This document shows, piece by piece, positions 51,222-59,911 of a DNA stretch of 64,000 nt (position 1 is its first letter; every line of letters begins with the position of its first letter). The stretch spans positions 3,906,001 through 3,970,000 of the forward strand of contig NZ_CP101153.1 in the NCBI RefSeq assembly GCF_024298825.1, in the 5' to 3' direction. The notes under the pieces were generated by a model. That model was given only the letters and a program-made list of their open reading frames with translations, was not told where the DNA came from and ran no database searches. Position numbers and translations under genes: made by a program. The stretch comes from Haloglomus salinum. Lineage in GTDB: Archaea; Halobacteriota; Halobacteria; Halobacteriales; Haloarculaceae.

Positions 51222-51650
51222 CTACGCCGCCCGGATGGCGCTCACGTACGTGTTCTTGTCCTTGACGCCGACCCACTCCTGTGCGGGTTCGCCGTCGCGG
51301 AACAGGTACACCGTCGGAACACCCCGGACGCCGTAGCGCTGCGCGAGTCGCTGGTTCGCGTCGATGTCTATCTTGATGACCGTGGCGTCCTCCTCGGCGG
51401 CGATCTCCTCGATGGTCGGTGCGAGCATCTTGCAGGGGCCACACCAGTCGGCGTAGAAGTCCGCGAGCACCACGTCGTGCTCGGTGAGGACGGACTCGAG
51501 GTGGTCGGCGCCGTCGATGTGGATGGGGTCCGTTGCCCCGCCGTCGGTGACCGTTCCCTCGTCGCCGCCCGTCTGCGAGAGCAGTTCCTCCCGTTTCTGT
51601 TCGCGGATGGCCTCCAGTTCCTCGTCGTTCCCGTCGTTCGGTTCGCTCAT
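51222..51650 (-). CDS. trxA: Thioredoxin
   Basis: 142 residues. A thioredoxin domain carries the active site FYADWCGPCKMLAP (cysteines about residues 70 and 73) and the cis-proline in RGVPTVYLF. An acidic N-terminal extension of about 45 residues precedes the fold, which is common in haloarchaea. It reduces protein disulfides in the cytosol. Confidence 0.94.
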   Translation of the reverse strand: MSEPNDGNDEELEAIREQKREELLSQTGGDEGTVTDGGATDPIHIDGADHLESVLTEHDVVLADFYADWCGPCKMLAPTIEEIAAEEDATVIKIDIDANQRLAQRYGVRGVPTVYLFRDGEPAQEWVGVKDKNTYVSAIRAA

Positions 51651-51802
51651 AGGCTGGCTATGGGACTCGAGAGATTAAGAGCCTCGGGGTCGTGCCCGGG
51701 GCTCGCATCGGCGCAGCCACGTCCCCAGCCGGGTCACGGCGAAGGGTGTCAACCACTGCCGGAGCGCCATCGTTTTTCCGGGCGCGCCGCAACGCCGCGG
51801 CG

Positions 51803-52750
51803 ATGAGCGACGACTCGTCAGGCCAGGAGTCGGTCCGCGACGCCATCGAGCAGTCCCAGCACGGCGCCCCGGCGGCCGGGGCGGTCCTCCGCGACCAGTT
51901 CGAGACTCACGAGGTGTTCCAGCGGATCGTGGCCGCGGCGGACGAGGAGGCGACGACAGGGCTTCGCGAGCTCTACTTCAGCGGGCTCGCCGCCGGCTTC
52001 TCCATCACCATCACCTTCCTGCTGTACGCCTCGCTCGCCGCCGCGACCGACCGGACCCCGCTGCTGGAGGCCGCGCTCTACCCGCTGGGGTTCGTCTTCA
52101 TCATCATCGGCGGCTACCAGCTCTACACGGAGAACACGCTCCCACCCGTGGTGCTGGTGCTGGAGCGGCTGATGAGCCTCCCCCGGCTGCTCCTCATCTG
52201 GGGGGTCGTCCTGCTGGGCAACTTCACCGGGGGCGGGCTGGGGGCGCTCGTGCTGGCGCGGACGGACGTGCTGTCACCCGAGGTCGGCCGTGCGGCCGCA
52301 TCCCTCGCCGGGAAGGGGTTCGAGACATCGTTCTCGAGCCTGTTCTTCAAGGCCGCCTTCGCGGGCCTCATCGTCGCGGGCGTCGTCTGGTTGGTGTACG
52401 CCGTCACCGATAGCCTGGCCCGAATCGTCATCGTCTACCTCTCCTTCCTCGCCATCCCGACGGCGGACCTGTTCCACGTGGTCGTCTCGTTCACCGAGGT
52501 CGTGTATCTGGTCCTCGCCGCCGACGCGAGCCTGCTGGCCGGACTCGGCGGGTTCGTCCTGCCCGTGCTGCTGGGCAATACCGTCGGCGGCGTGGTGCTG
52601 GTGACGGTCGTGAACTACTTCCAGACTACCGACGAGCGACTCGACATCGCGCGCCGGGACGGCGCCGAGCGACGGCTCACGCCCAGGGAGTGGATCCTCG
52701 GGAGTGACGGTCGGTCGTACGTCCCCGAGCATCCGGACCGGGAGGACTGA
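51803..52750 (+). CDS. Formate/nitrite transporter (FNT) family protein
   Basis: 315 residues from the ATG at 51803. After a soluble start of about 55 residues (ELYFSGLAAGFSITITFLLY marks the first helix) there are six membrane helices with the FNT signature LGNFTGGGLGALV and later LLGNTVGGVVLVTVVNYFQ. FNT proteins conduct formate, nitrite or other small anions. The substrate here is not evident. Confidence 0.9.
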   Translation: MSDDSSGQESVRDAIEQSQHGAPAAGAVLRDQFETHEVFQRIVAAADEEATTGLRELYFSGLAAGFSITITFLLYASLAAATDRTPLLEAALYPLGFVFIIIGGYQLYTENTLPPVVLVLERLMSLPRLLLIWGVVLLGNFTGGGLGALVLARTDVLSPEVGRAAASLAGKGFETSFSSLFFKAAFAGLIVAGVVWLVYAVTDSLARIVIVYLSFLAIPTADLFHVVVSFTEVVYLVLAADASLLAGLGGFVLPVLLGNTVGGVVLVTVVNYFQTTDERLDIARRDGAERRLTPREWILGSDGRSYVPEHPDRED

Positions 52751-52845
52751 CCGGTGTGCTCGGCGGGGGAGACCGTCGGACCCCGGACTGACGGGCGTCT
52801 GACGCGCGGGGAAGCTTGATAATCGGGGACTGCAACGGCCCGTCC

Positions 52846-53151
52846 ATGACCGAGGAACCCCAGGAGATAACGACGCTGGTCGGTCGCGAGGTCTACTCGA
52901 ACAACGGTGTCTTCGTCGGGCAGGTCGAGGACCTGCGCCTCGACGTCGACAGCCGGTCCGTGACGGGGCTGGCGCTCACCCAGCTCAACCGGGAGCTGTT
53001 CAACGAGGAGGTCAACGGGAGCCGCGGTGTCATCCTGCCGTACCGCTGGGTTCGGTCGGTCGGTGATGTCATCCTCGTGAACAGCATCGTCGAGCGGATG
53101 CACGGCACGAACGAGGAGGAGGAGCCGCTGGCCGTGGCCGGGTCGGCCTGA
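52846..53151 (+). CDS. PRC-barrel domain protein
   Basis: 101 residues, a single PRC-barrel (TLVGREVYSNNGVFVGQVED, LRLDVDSRSVTGLALT, VGDVILVNSIVERM). Such small archaeal proteins are linked in other archaea to cell division (CdpA/CdpB) and RNA metabolism; I cannot tell which applies here. The predicted start at 52846 follows an AT-rich stretch (GATAATCG) about 28 bases upstream. Confidence 0.88.
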   Translation: MTEEPQEITTLVGREVYSNNGVFVGQVEDLRLDVDSRSVTGLALTQLNRELFNEEVNGSRGVILPYRWVRSVGDVILVNSIVERMHGTNEEEEPLAVAGSA

Positions 53152-53178
53152 TTCCGTCACCGGCGCGGAGCGCGTCGT

Positions 53179-54648
53179 TCAGGTTCCGTTCGAGGACTCG
53201 CCGCCGCTTCCCCCCTCGACCTCCACATCGACGCCCATCGCCTCGAACAGCTTCGTCTTCACCGCCTGCTCGGTCAGGTTCAACAGCGTCTCCCGGTTCC
53301 CACTGCTCCCCTCCAGCCCCGTGAAGATGCCCAGCGGAATCTCCGCCGTGGCGTCCGTCGAGTGCCCGCGCGCCTCGCCGATACCCCCGAAGGCGTCCTC
53401 CAGCACGCTGCCGATGTTCATCCGGATGTCCTTCGAGCGTGCCGCGAGGTGGATAGTGTCGTCCGTGACGGCGAAGACGGCCGTCGTCGTGATGCCCTCC
53501 AGGTTGAGGAGCTGCTGGGCGGCCTGCGAGACGGCGGTCTTGTCGCGGATGAAGCCTGCGTTCGAGACGAGGTGCGAGCCCTGCACGTCGCGGTTCCGGA
53601 TGGCCTCGGCCAGCACGTCGAGCGTCTCCGGCGACAGCGAGGGCGACTCCACCTGTTCGAGCGTATCGTGGTTGGCGAACGGGTAGAGGTACGCCGCCGC
53701 GGTGAGGTCCGCGGGCGTCGTGTCGCGCTTGAAGTCCAGCGTCTCCTCCCGGATGCCGTACAGCAGTGCCGTGGCCACCTCCTCGCTCAGGTTGAGGTCG
53801 AACTCCTGGATGTACTTCGTCAGGATGGTCGAGGTCGAGGAGACGTTGGGCCGGATGTCGGCGAACTCGGCCTCGTACTCCAGCTCCGGCTCGAAGTGGT
53901 CGATGAGGATGTCCGGCTGGCGCTCCAGTTCGTACTCCGTGACACGGGCGTAGTCGACCAGCGCGAGCGTGTCGTACGACGCGAGCTCGTCGTCGGCCAG
54001 CGGCGCGAGGTCGATACCCAGGAGGTTGACGAACGCGCGGTTCTCCTGGTGACCGATCTCGCCCTCGTAGCGGATCTCGGCCTCGACACCGAGCGACTCG
54101 GCGATGGCCTTCAGCGCGACGGCGCTGGCGATGGAGTCGGGGTCCGGCGAGCGGTGTGCCAGGATGACGAGGCGTTCGCCCTCGCTCAGCACCTCCGCGA
54201 GCCGTTCGGCCCGATGCTCGAGTTCGCCGGTCTCCAGCGCCCGGAGTGCCGAATCGGCGATGACCTCGGAGGGGTTGATGACCACGTCGACGCCGAGTTC
54301 CGTGAGTTCGTCGGCCGTGACGGGGTCGGACGCCCGGACGACGATGAACTGGTCGTCACCCCGGGCCCGGATGTTCTCGACAGCGGCCTTGTTCGCCGAC
54401 ACGTCCGAGGACATGATGAGGATGACATCGCGGTCGCCGATGGCGTCGGCCACCTCCGGCTCCGCGATGTCGGCGGTGCGTGCGTCGAGGTCCTGGTCGC
54501 GCAGCGCCTCGACGCGCCCTTCGTCGTTGTCGAGGATGAGGACGTCCTTCCCTTCGGACTCCAGTTCCTCGGCCACGGCGTGGCCCACGCTCCCGCACCC
54601 GAGGATAGCGTAGGTCGACATCGAGGCCATCGAGACGGCGCTGCTCAT
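53179..54648 (-). CDS. TrkA-N and DHH-DHHA1 phosphoesterase fusion
   Basis: 489 residues. An N-terminal Rossmann/TrkA-N domain (about 12-130) has the NAD-binding GCGSVGHAVA and LILDNDEGR. A DHH domain (about 160-310) follows, with VILAHRSPDPDSIASA, the usual DHH replaced by DHFEP, and LLYGIREETLDF. A DHHA1 tail (about 360-455) ends with AARSKDIRMNIG and GGIGEARGHS. Comparable haloarchaeal proteins are thought to hydrolyse cyclic dinucleotides or oligoribonucleotides. Activity is inferred. The start at 54648 could instead be 54627 or 54618. Confidence 0.88.
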   Translation of the reverse strand: MSSAVSMASMSTYAILGCGSVGHAVAEELESEGKDVLILDNDEGRVEALRDQDLDARTADIAEPEVADAIGDRDVILIMSSDVSANKAAVENIRARGDDQFIVVRASDPVTADELTELGVDVVINPSEVIADSALRALETGELEHRAERLAEVLSEGERLVILAHRSPDPDSIASAVALKAIAESLGVEAEIRYEGEIGHQENRAFVNLLGIDLAPLADDELASYDTLALVDYARVTEYELERQPDILIDHFEPELEYEAEFADIRPNVSSTSTILTKYIQEFDLNLSEEVATALLYGIREETLDFKRDTTPADLTAAAYLYPFANHDTLEQVESPSLSPETLDVLAEAIRNRDVQGSHLVSNAGFIRDKTAVSQAAQQLLNLEGITTTAVFAVTDDTIHLAARSKDIRMNIGSVLEDAFGGIGEARGHSTDATAEIPLGIFTGLEGSSGNRETLLNLTEQAVKTKLFEAMGVDVEVEGGSGGESSNGT

Positions 54649-54834
54649 ACTGGCAGGGACTGCGGCGGCAGACTACAAAAACCCCGGCTTCCCGTTCCAG
54701 ACGGAATGTGTGACGGTGTCACGGACGAGACCGGCCGACACCACCGGGCTGGGCGGCCGTTGTCGGCGGGCCGTGACGCGGGAGGGATGGGGAAACGCAA
54801 CCCTTTAGCGTCACACCTCGCTACCCGTCTGTGA

Positions 54835-54908
54835 GGGCTGATAGCTCAGCCAGGCAGAGCGTCTGGCTCTTAACCAGACGGTCGAGGGTTCAAATCCCTC
54901 TCAGCCCG
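54835..54908 (+). tRNA. tRNA-Lys (anticodon CTT)
   Basis: Acceptor stem GGGCTGA/TCAGCCC, T8-A9, D arm GCTC/GAGC, anticodon stem TCTGG/CCAGA around the loop CTCTTAA (anticodon CTT), T arm GAGGG-TTCAAAT-CCCTC, and discriminator G. No CCA is encoded. It is followed by an inverted and a direct partial copy of its own T arm and 3' end. Confidence 0.94.
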
Positions 54909-55035
54909 TGATTCTGCGACGAACGAACGTGAGGAGCGAATCTCGACGTGAGAGGTATTTGAACCCCGCAAGTCGCGCGCAGCGAACACAGTGAGCGAGC
55001 ACGTCTTGCTCCGGTTCACAATCCCTCTCAGCCCG
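54887..55035 (+). repeat. Direct duplication of the tRNA-Lys 3' end
   Basis: GGTTCAAATCCCTCTCAGCC, the end of the tRNA at 54887-54907, recurs at 55013-55034 with one inserted base. Between them an inverted partial copy (GAGAGGTATTTGAACCCC) lies at about 54950-54967. The 105-base stretch enclosed has no gene. The pattern looks like an attachment-site duplication left by integrase activity. Confidence 0.65.
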
Positions 55036-55111
55036 CTCGATTTTCCGACAGAGAGGAGCCAACTCGACCAGCCTGTCGCCCGGCGGTTTCCATAGCCCCC
55101 GAGGTGGTCCC

Positions 55112-55378
55112 ATGACGGCTGACTCCCCCCACGTCGTGCGCGAGTACGACGAACGCGACCACGGCGCCCTGGTCGGGAACTACGAGTGTCCTGGGAACCC
55201 CTGCGTGCATCTGTGCACCCTGCGGGCTGTGGATATCGGGCGCGAATCTGCACATCGAACGAGCCGGGTCATGTGCAGAATCTGGGTTGCCGGAGAACGG
55301 GACGCGCGACCCCACGCGGTCACGCCGAACCCGTCTTCCACGGGGTTACTCCGACTCAATCAGTATTCGGTGATGTAG
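55112..55378 (+). pseudogene. Possible decayed N-terminus of an acetyltransferase-like protein
   Basis: 88 codons from the ATG at 55112. The beginning (SPHVVREYDERDHGALVGNY) resembles the start of GNAT acetyltransferases. From about residue 40 the sequence becomes basic and loses coding character, and no acetyl-CoA binding motif follows. It may be a truncated remnant inserted beside the tRNA-Lys. The evidence is weak. Confidence 0.25.
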
Positions 55379-55485
55379 TAGTACATCGCGAACGCCAGGA
55401 GACCCACCATGACCGCCAGCAGGACACGGCCCGCAAAGCTCCCGAGCATCTGGAAGAGCTGGTCACCGGCAGATTGCAGTATCAT
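55360..55485 (-). CDS. 41-residue single-span membrane microprotein
   Basis: From the ATG at 55485: a short amphipathic start (LQSAGDQLFQMLGSFAG), then one membrane helix (RVLLAVMVGLLAFAMYYYI) at the C-terminus. A TATA-like GGTATTTT at 55510-55517 on the minus strand gives the normal 29-base spacing for a leaderless mRNA. The function is unknown. Confidence 0.6.
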   Translation of the reverse strand: MILQSAGDQLFQMLGSFAGRVLLAVMVGLLAFAMYYYITEY

Positions 55486-55635
55486 ACCCCCAGAACGCTG
55501 TTGGTGAACAAAATACCTGTCCCGGATGTAAGTCCGACTCTCCATCAAAACCCGGACACAATCAAGGACCGGCGAAGTTCTTGAGATATTCACCATCACA
55601 CCAGCAAGCGTGAACTGGGCGGAATCCACCGATAG

Positions 55636-56070
55636 TCAGTTCGCGCTCGCCACCTCCTCCCTGAGCGTGCCGACCACGTCGAAGCCCGTCCCGGCGACCG
55701 CACCGCCCACGACCCCGACAGCGACGATACAACTCGCAAACAGCACGGCCAGGCCGACCTCCTGCCAGGGGGCGAGCAGCCCCGGCGCGGCGGTGTTGAT
55801 GCCGACGTGGATGCCGTTCCGGTGGTAGCCGATGGGGTCGAACGCGCCCGCGCTGGCGAGGTAGACCACTGCGGTCCACGGGAGCGCGCCGACCAGACCG
55901 GCCACCGCGCCGGCGAGGCCGCCGTCGAGGGGGCGCTCGCAGCCGTGGCCGGCGGTCCAGCCCCCGAGTACGGCGCCGAGGCCGGTGGGGAGGGTCACCA
56001 GGACGACGATACTACCGAGCAGCGTCTTGCCGGCTCGCGTGGCGAGCCGGGGGAGGGTCTCTCGGGACAT
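55636..56070 (-). CDS. Small membrane protein (DUF5518-like)
   Basis: 144 residues from the ATG at 56070. About four hydrophobic segments are visible (GSIVVLVTLPTGLGAVLGGW, LAGAVAGLVGALPWTAVVYL, VGLAVLFASCIVAVGVVGGA) with Gly-rich turns and GGWTAGHGC, a pattern of haloarchaeal DUF5518-type proteins. The function is unknown. Confidence 0.65.
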   Translation of the reverse strand: MSRETLPRLATRAGKTLLGSIVVLVTLPTGLGAVLGGWTAGHGCERPLDGGLAGAVAGLVGALPWTAVVYLASAGAFDPIGYHRNGIHVGINTAAPGLLAPWQEVGLAVLFASCIVAVGVVGGAVAGTGFDVVGTLREEVASAN

Positions 56071-56191
56071 TCCATCCGGGACCACAGGAGCCAGGGTAGA
56101 GGGCCTGTTCCCTGGCTTCAGCCGCTGAAGCCAGGCACAACTCCGACACCGACCGAACAGTTATGCGGATGCGTGGAGTCGCTTCACGACC

Positions 56192-56533
56192 GTGTCGGGG
56201 GCGCCGGACGCCGCGGAGGTCGCGGATCTGCTCGCAGACGACTGCGCGCGACGGATCCTCGTCGAGACGAAGGGGGAGGCCCGCTCGGCCGCAGAGTTGA
56301 GCGACCGGACGGGCGTCTCGGAGCCGACGGTGTATCGACGGCTCGAACGGCTCCGGGAACACGACCTCGTCAGCGAGGAGCTCAGGCCGGTCCCCAACGG
56401 CAAGAACTACCGCGTCTACCGGGCCGAACCCGACGGTATCGAGTTCGACCTCGAACCGGATGGGTTCACGGTCGCGGTCGCGCACAGCGAGCGGATGGCC
56501 GACCGGTTCACGCGGTTCGTGGAGGAGATGTGA
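56192..56533 (+). CDS. ArsR-type winged-helix regulator
   Basis: 113 residues from a GTG at 56192, which lies about 30 bases after the TATA-like CAGTTATGC. The helix-turn-helix is clear: CARRILVETKGEARSAAELS, VSEPTVYRRLERLREHDLV, and a wing with KNYRVYR. It regulates its own operon or the membrane protein that follows two bases after its stop. Confidence 0.85.
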   Translation: MSGAPDAAEVADLLADDCARRILVETKGEARSAAELSDRTGVSEPTVYRRLERLREHDLVSEELRPVPNGKNYRVYRAEPDGIEFDLEPDGFTVAVAHSERMADRFTRFVEEM

Positions 56534-56535
56534 CG

Positions 56536-56853
56536 ATGTACGCACTACCACTCCAGTCGTTCGACCTCGAGACGCTCGCCCTCGCCCGGCAGGCCAGCGA
56601 GGCACTCTCGGTGCTGCTCGGGCTGGCCATCGCCTACATCGCCTATCGTGGATACCGCCGGAACGGGAGCCGACCGATGCTGTTCGTCGCCGTCGGATTC
56701 ACCCTCGTCCTCGGCGTCCCGGCGCTGCTCACCGTGGCGCTGTATCTGCTACTGTCGGTGCCGCTCCCGTTCGTCAACGCCCTCGCGCAGGGCTGCGAGC
56801 TGCTGGGCCTGGGTGCCATCCTCTACGGGCTCTGGACGCCGGGTGCGTCCTGA
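56536..56853 (+). CDS. Three-helix membrane protein paired with an ArsR regulator (DUF7521-like)
   Basis: 105 residues. Three membrane helices (ALSVLLGLAIAYIAYRGY, MLFVAVGFTLVLGVPALLTV, AQGCELLGLGAILYGLW) are visible. It begins two bases after the regulator stop; a GTG at 56530 would overlap it. Haloarchaea often pair an ArsR-type HTH gene with a small protein like this (I recall the name DUF7521). The role may be sensing or signalling at the membrane. Confidence 0.8.
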   Translation: MYALPLQSFDLETLALARQASEALSVLLGLAIAYIAYRGYRRNGSRPMLFVAVGFTLVLGVPALLTVALYLLLSVPLPFVNALAQGCELLGLGAILYGLWTPGAS

Positions 56854-56892
56854 GATACCACCGCTCGGTCGCCTCCCGGGCCTCAGGGATGG

Positions 56893-57081
56893 TCAATCGC
56901 TCGCCCGTAGCTCGACGACCCGCCCTCGCGACTCGGGCTCTGCAGTCCGTGTCGGCAGCGTTGCGGTCACGACCTCGTGCTCCGCGTGGGCCTCGAAGAA
57001 GCTCGCACGGCCGGCGACATCGTCGGCGATCTGCTCGGCGGGACAGGTCCGGCATACACAGTGGAACAGTTCATCGGACAT
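56893..57081 (-). CDS. Small cysteine-rich protein of unknown function
   Basis: 62 residues from the ATG at 57081. LFHCVCRTCPAEQIADD at the start holds three cysteines in a short stretch, and a histidine pair (HAEH) follows, a possible zinc site. The C-terminal half is a strand-rich segment (HEVVTATLPTRTAEPE). A TATA-like GTAAATACC lies at 57112-57120. Confidence 0.6.
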   Translation of the reverse strand: MSDELFHCVCRTCPAEQIADDVAGRASFFEAHAEHEVVTATLPTRTAEPESRGRVVELRASD

Positions 57082-57331
57082 GGCTCCACCATCGGGGGAA
57101 GCGGGCATGAAGGTATTTACCAATGCTGCACTGCTGAATTTACGTTCAGCCGGAGCGGATAGAGCACTCTCCGCCGTTCGAGGCCATCAGTGGTCGGTTC
57201 TCGCCCCACAGGCCGGATGCCGGCGGCCGGACTCGACCCGCGAGAGAGGCGGCATCCTCCGGTGGTTTATGCCTCGGCGGTCCGGATAGCGAGCGACTCG
57301 CGGCAGAAGGGGTTCTCGTTCGAGGCGGGCG

Positions 57332-58819
57332 CTACTCGTTCTGCGGCGAGTAGTTCGGCGCCTCGTCGGTGATCATCACGTCGTGAGGGTGGCCCTCGGT
57401 CTGTCCGGCCGCGGAGACGCGGACGAACTCCGAGCGCTCCTTGAACTCGGGGATGGTCTCGGCACCGACGTAGCCCATGCCGGACTGCATCCCGCCGACG
57501 AGCTGGTGGAGCTCGTCCGCGAGCGGGCCCTTGTACGGGGTCGCGGCCTCGACACCCTCGGGGACGTACTCCTCGTCCTCCTCGTCGTCCTTGAGGTAGC
57601 GGTCGCCACCGCCGGACTGCATCGCGCCGACGGACCCCATCCCGCGGTACTGCTTGTAGCGCTTGCCGTTCATCGTGATGACCCGACCCGGCGCCTCGTC
57701 GGTGCCCGCGAAGTACGAGCCCAGCATGACGGCGTCGGCGCCCGCGGCGATGGCCTTGATGGCGTCGCCGGAGTAGCGGATGCCACCGTCGGCGATGACC
57801 GGCACGCCCGCGGGGGCGGCCACGTCGGCGACCTCCGCGACGGCCGTAATCTGGGGCATCCCGGCACCTGTCACGACACGGGTCGTACAGATGGAGCCGG
57901 GGCCGATGCCGACCTTGACGCCGTCGGCGAAGTCGACGACGGCCTCGGCGGCCTCGCGGGTGCCGATGTTCCCGACGACCACGTCCGCCTCGACCTCGTT
58001 CTTGATGGAGCGGGCGCTGTCGATGACGTTCGCGTTGTGCGCGTGGGCACAGTCGATGAACAGCACGTCGGCGCCGGCGTCGTCGGCCGCGGTCGCCCGG
58101 TCCTCCTCGAACGGACCGACGGCGACACCGACACGGAGGCCGCCCTGCTCGTCGTGGACGGCGTTGTCGTACTCCCGGCGGGCGAGGATGCCCTGCATCG
58201 TGACCAGGCCCGTGAGGCGGTCGTCCTCGTCGACGACGGGGACGCGCTCGATCTTGTGCTCGTACATGAGCTCGAGCCCCTCGCGGGCGCTGACACCCTC
58301 CTGAGCGGTGACGACCTCGTCGGTCATCGCCTCGCGGACGGCATCGGTCTCGCCGACCTCGAGGAACGGCCGGATGTCGGTCGCGGAGATGATGCCCAGG
58401 ACGCGGTCGTCCTCGTCGACGACCGGCGCGCCGGAGACGCCCTCGCGACTCATCATCGCGTCGACCTCGCTGACGGTCTGGTCCGGCTCCGCGGTCACGA
58501 CATCACGGATGACCAGTTCGTCGGCACGCTTGACGCGCTCGACGTGCTCGACCGTCTCCTCGATGTCCATGTTGCGGTGGAGGACGCCGATGCCGCCCTG
58601 CCGGGCCATCTCGATGGCGAGGTCGGCCTCGGTGACGGTGTCCATCGCGGCCGAGAGAACGGGGATGTTGAGGTCGACGGACTTCGAGACGCTCGTCCGG
58701 GTGTCGGCCTCGTCGGGCTCGACACGGCTCTCCTTCGGGCGCAGGAGGACGTCGTCGAAGGTCAGCGCCTCCGGTACACGAAGCTTCTCCGAGAACGGCT
58801 GTGGAGCGTCGTTCGCCAT
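57332..58819 (-). CDS. guaB: IMP dehydrogenase
   Basis: 495 residues from the ATG at 58819. The start [20 protein letters not shown] is typical of the family. Two CBS domains lie at about 100-220. The barrel carries VDCAHAH-like [18 protein letters not shown], and the catalytic loop [11 protein letters not shown] with its cysteine, then [10 protein letters not shown] in the flap. It converts IMP to XMP, the committed step to GMP. It has its own AT-rich promoter about 30 bases upstream. Confidence 0.97.
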   Translation of the reverse strand: MANDAPQPFSEKLRVPEALTFDDVLLRPKESRVEPDEADTRTSVSKSVDLNIPVLSAAMDTVTEADLAIEMARQGGIGVLHRNMDIEETVEHVERVKRADELVIRDVVTAEPDQTVSEVDAMMSREGVSGAPVVDEDDRVLGIISATDIRPFLEVGETDAVREAMTDEVVTAQEGVSAREGLELMYEHKIERVPVVDEDDRLTGLVTMQGILARREYDNAVHDEQGGLRVGVAVGPFEEDRATAADDAGADVLFIDCAHAHNANVIDSARSIKNEVEADVVVGNIGTREAAEAVVDFADGVKVGIGPGSICTTRVVTGAGMPQITAVAEVADVAAPAGVPVIADGGIRYSGDAIKAIAAGADAVMLGSYFAGTDEAPGRVITMNGKRYKQYRGMGSVGAMQSGGGDRYLKDDEEDEEYVPEGVEAATPYKGPLADELHQLVGGMQSGMGYVGAETIPEFKERSEFVRVSAAGQTEGHPHDVMITDEAPNYSPQNE

Positions 58820-58933
58820 GTCAACGGTGCGGTGTGGCCGCCCAAAAACGTTGTGCGACCCGTCGAGCCACGGGAGAGGTGGGCACACCACGGGCCCCCA
58901 CACGGGGGCGGCAGCCGACACCGTTCCGGTCGC

Positions 58934-59839
58934 TCAGCGCGAGACCTCGATGCCGTCCCCCTCGACCGCCACCGAACACTCGCCACGCTCCTCGAGGTGG
59001 CGGGCGTACTCGTAGACGACCATCGTGAGGAAGCCGACGGCGGCGCCCTCCGCCCCCAGCACATCGCTGGCGAACTCGCGGGCGAAGAAGCCGCCGCGGT
59101 CGTCGAGCCAGTTCAGCAGTCGGGACTCCGTCCGCTCGGCGTTCTCCAGGCAGTCGTCGATACGCTCGCGGGGATTCTCCATCGGCGGCCCGTGCATCGG
59201 GACCAGCCGGTCCGCCTCCAGCGCCCGCAGCCGCCGGAGCGAGCGCTTGTACTCCCCGATATCGCAGTACAGCGGCGCGTACATGAAGTGACCGTTCTCG
59301 GAGACGATGTCGCCGGGGAGGCAGGTGCCCGAGGGCTCGTGCCAGAACGAGGCGTGCTGGCCGGAGTGGCCCGGCGTCGAGAGTACGTCCAGTTCGTACT
59401 CGCCCAGCCGGACCGTGTCGCCGTCGGCGAGGACGCGTTCGAACTCGATGCGCTCCTCGTGGTACTCCCGGTCGACCGGGAAGTAGCTGTCCCACATCGA
59501 GTCCGTCGCGCCCAGACCGGCACAGAGGCGAGTCATGTCCGCGCGTGCCTCCAGGAGGTACTCACGGTAGTCGTGGACGATGAACGGAACGCCCTCGATG
59601 GCGACGTGGGGGAGGGCAGCCAGTTCGTCGAGGGCCTGCGAGCCGCCGACGTGGTCGATGTGGGGGTGTGTGAGGACGACGCGCTCGACGCCGCCCAGCC
59701 GGTCGGGGTCGGCGAGCGCCTCGGCGAGGGCGTCGGCCGACCGGACGTGGCCGGTGTCGACGAGCGTGTCGCCGACGCGGAGGACGTTCACGCTCGGGCC
59801 CCAGGTGGGTTGCGGGAACTCGAACCGCTGGATATCCAT
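58934..59839 (-). CDS. Metallo-beta-lactamase-fold hydrolase
   Basis: 301 residues. The metal motif is THPHIDHVGG (about 57-66), with further ligands in STPGHSGQH, LPGDIVS and the late PMHGPP. A C-terminal helical part (about 225-290) resembles the tail of RNase BN/glyoxalase-like bacterial lactamase-fold proteins. The substrate is unknown. It precedes the IMP dehydrogenase gene on the same strand. Confidence 0.88.
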   Translation of the reverse strand: MDIQRFEFPQPTWGPSVNVLRVGDTLVDTGHVRSADALAEALADPDRLGGVERVVLTHPHIDHVGGSQALDELAALPHVAIEGVPFIVHDYREYLLEARADMTRLCAGLGATDSMWDSYFPVDREYHEERIEFERVLADGDTVRLGEYELDVLSTPGHSGQHASFWHEPSGTCLPGDIVSENGHFMYAPLYCDIGEYKRSLRRLRALEADRLVPMHGPPMENPRERIDDCLENAERTESRLLNWLDDRGGFFAREFASDVLGAEGAAVGFLTMVVYEYARHLEERGECSVAVEGDGIEVSR

Positions 59840-59911
59840 GGCGTCTCCAGTCCCGGGAGGGACTAATCGCTTGCCGTGACCGGGGCGTGGAGCGAGCCGT
59901 GGCGACAGCGC

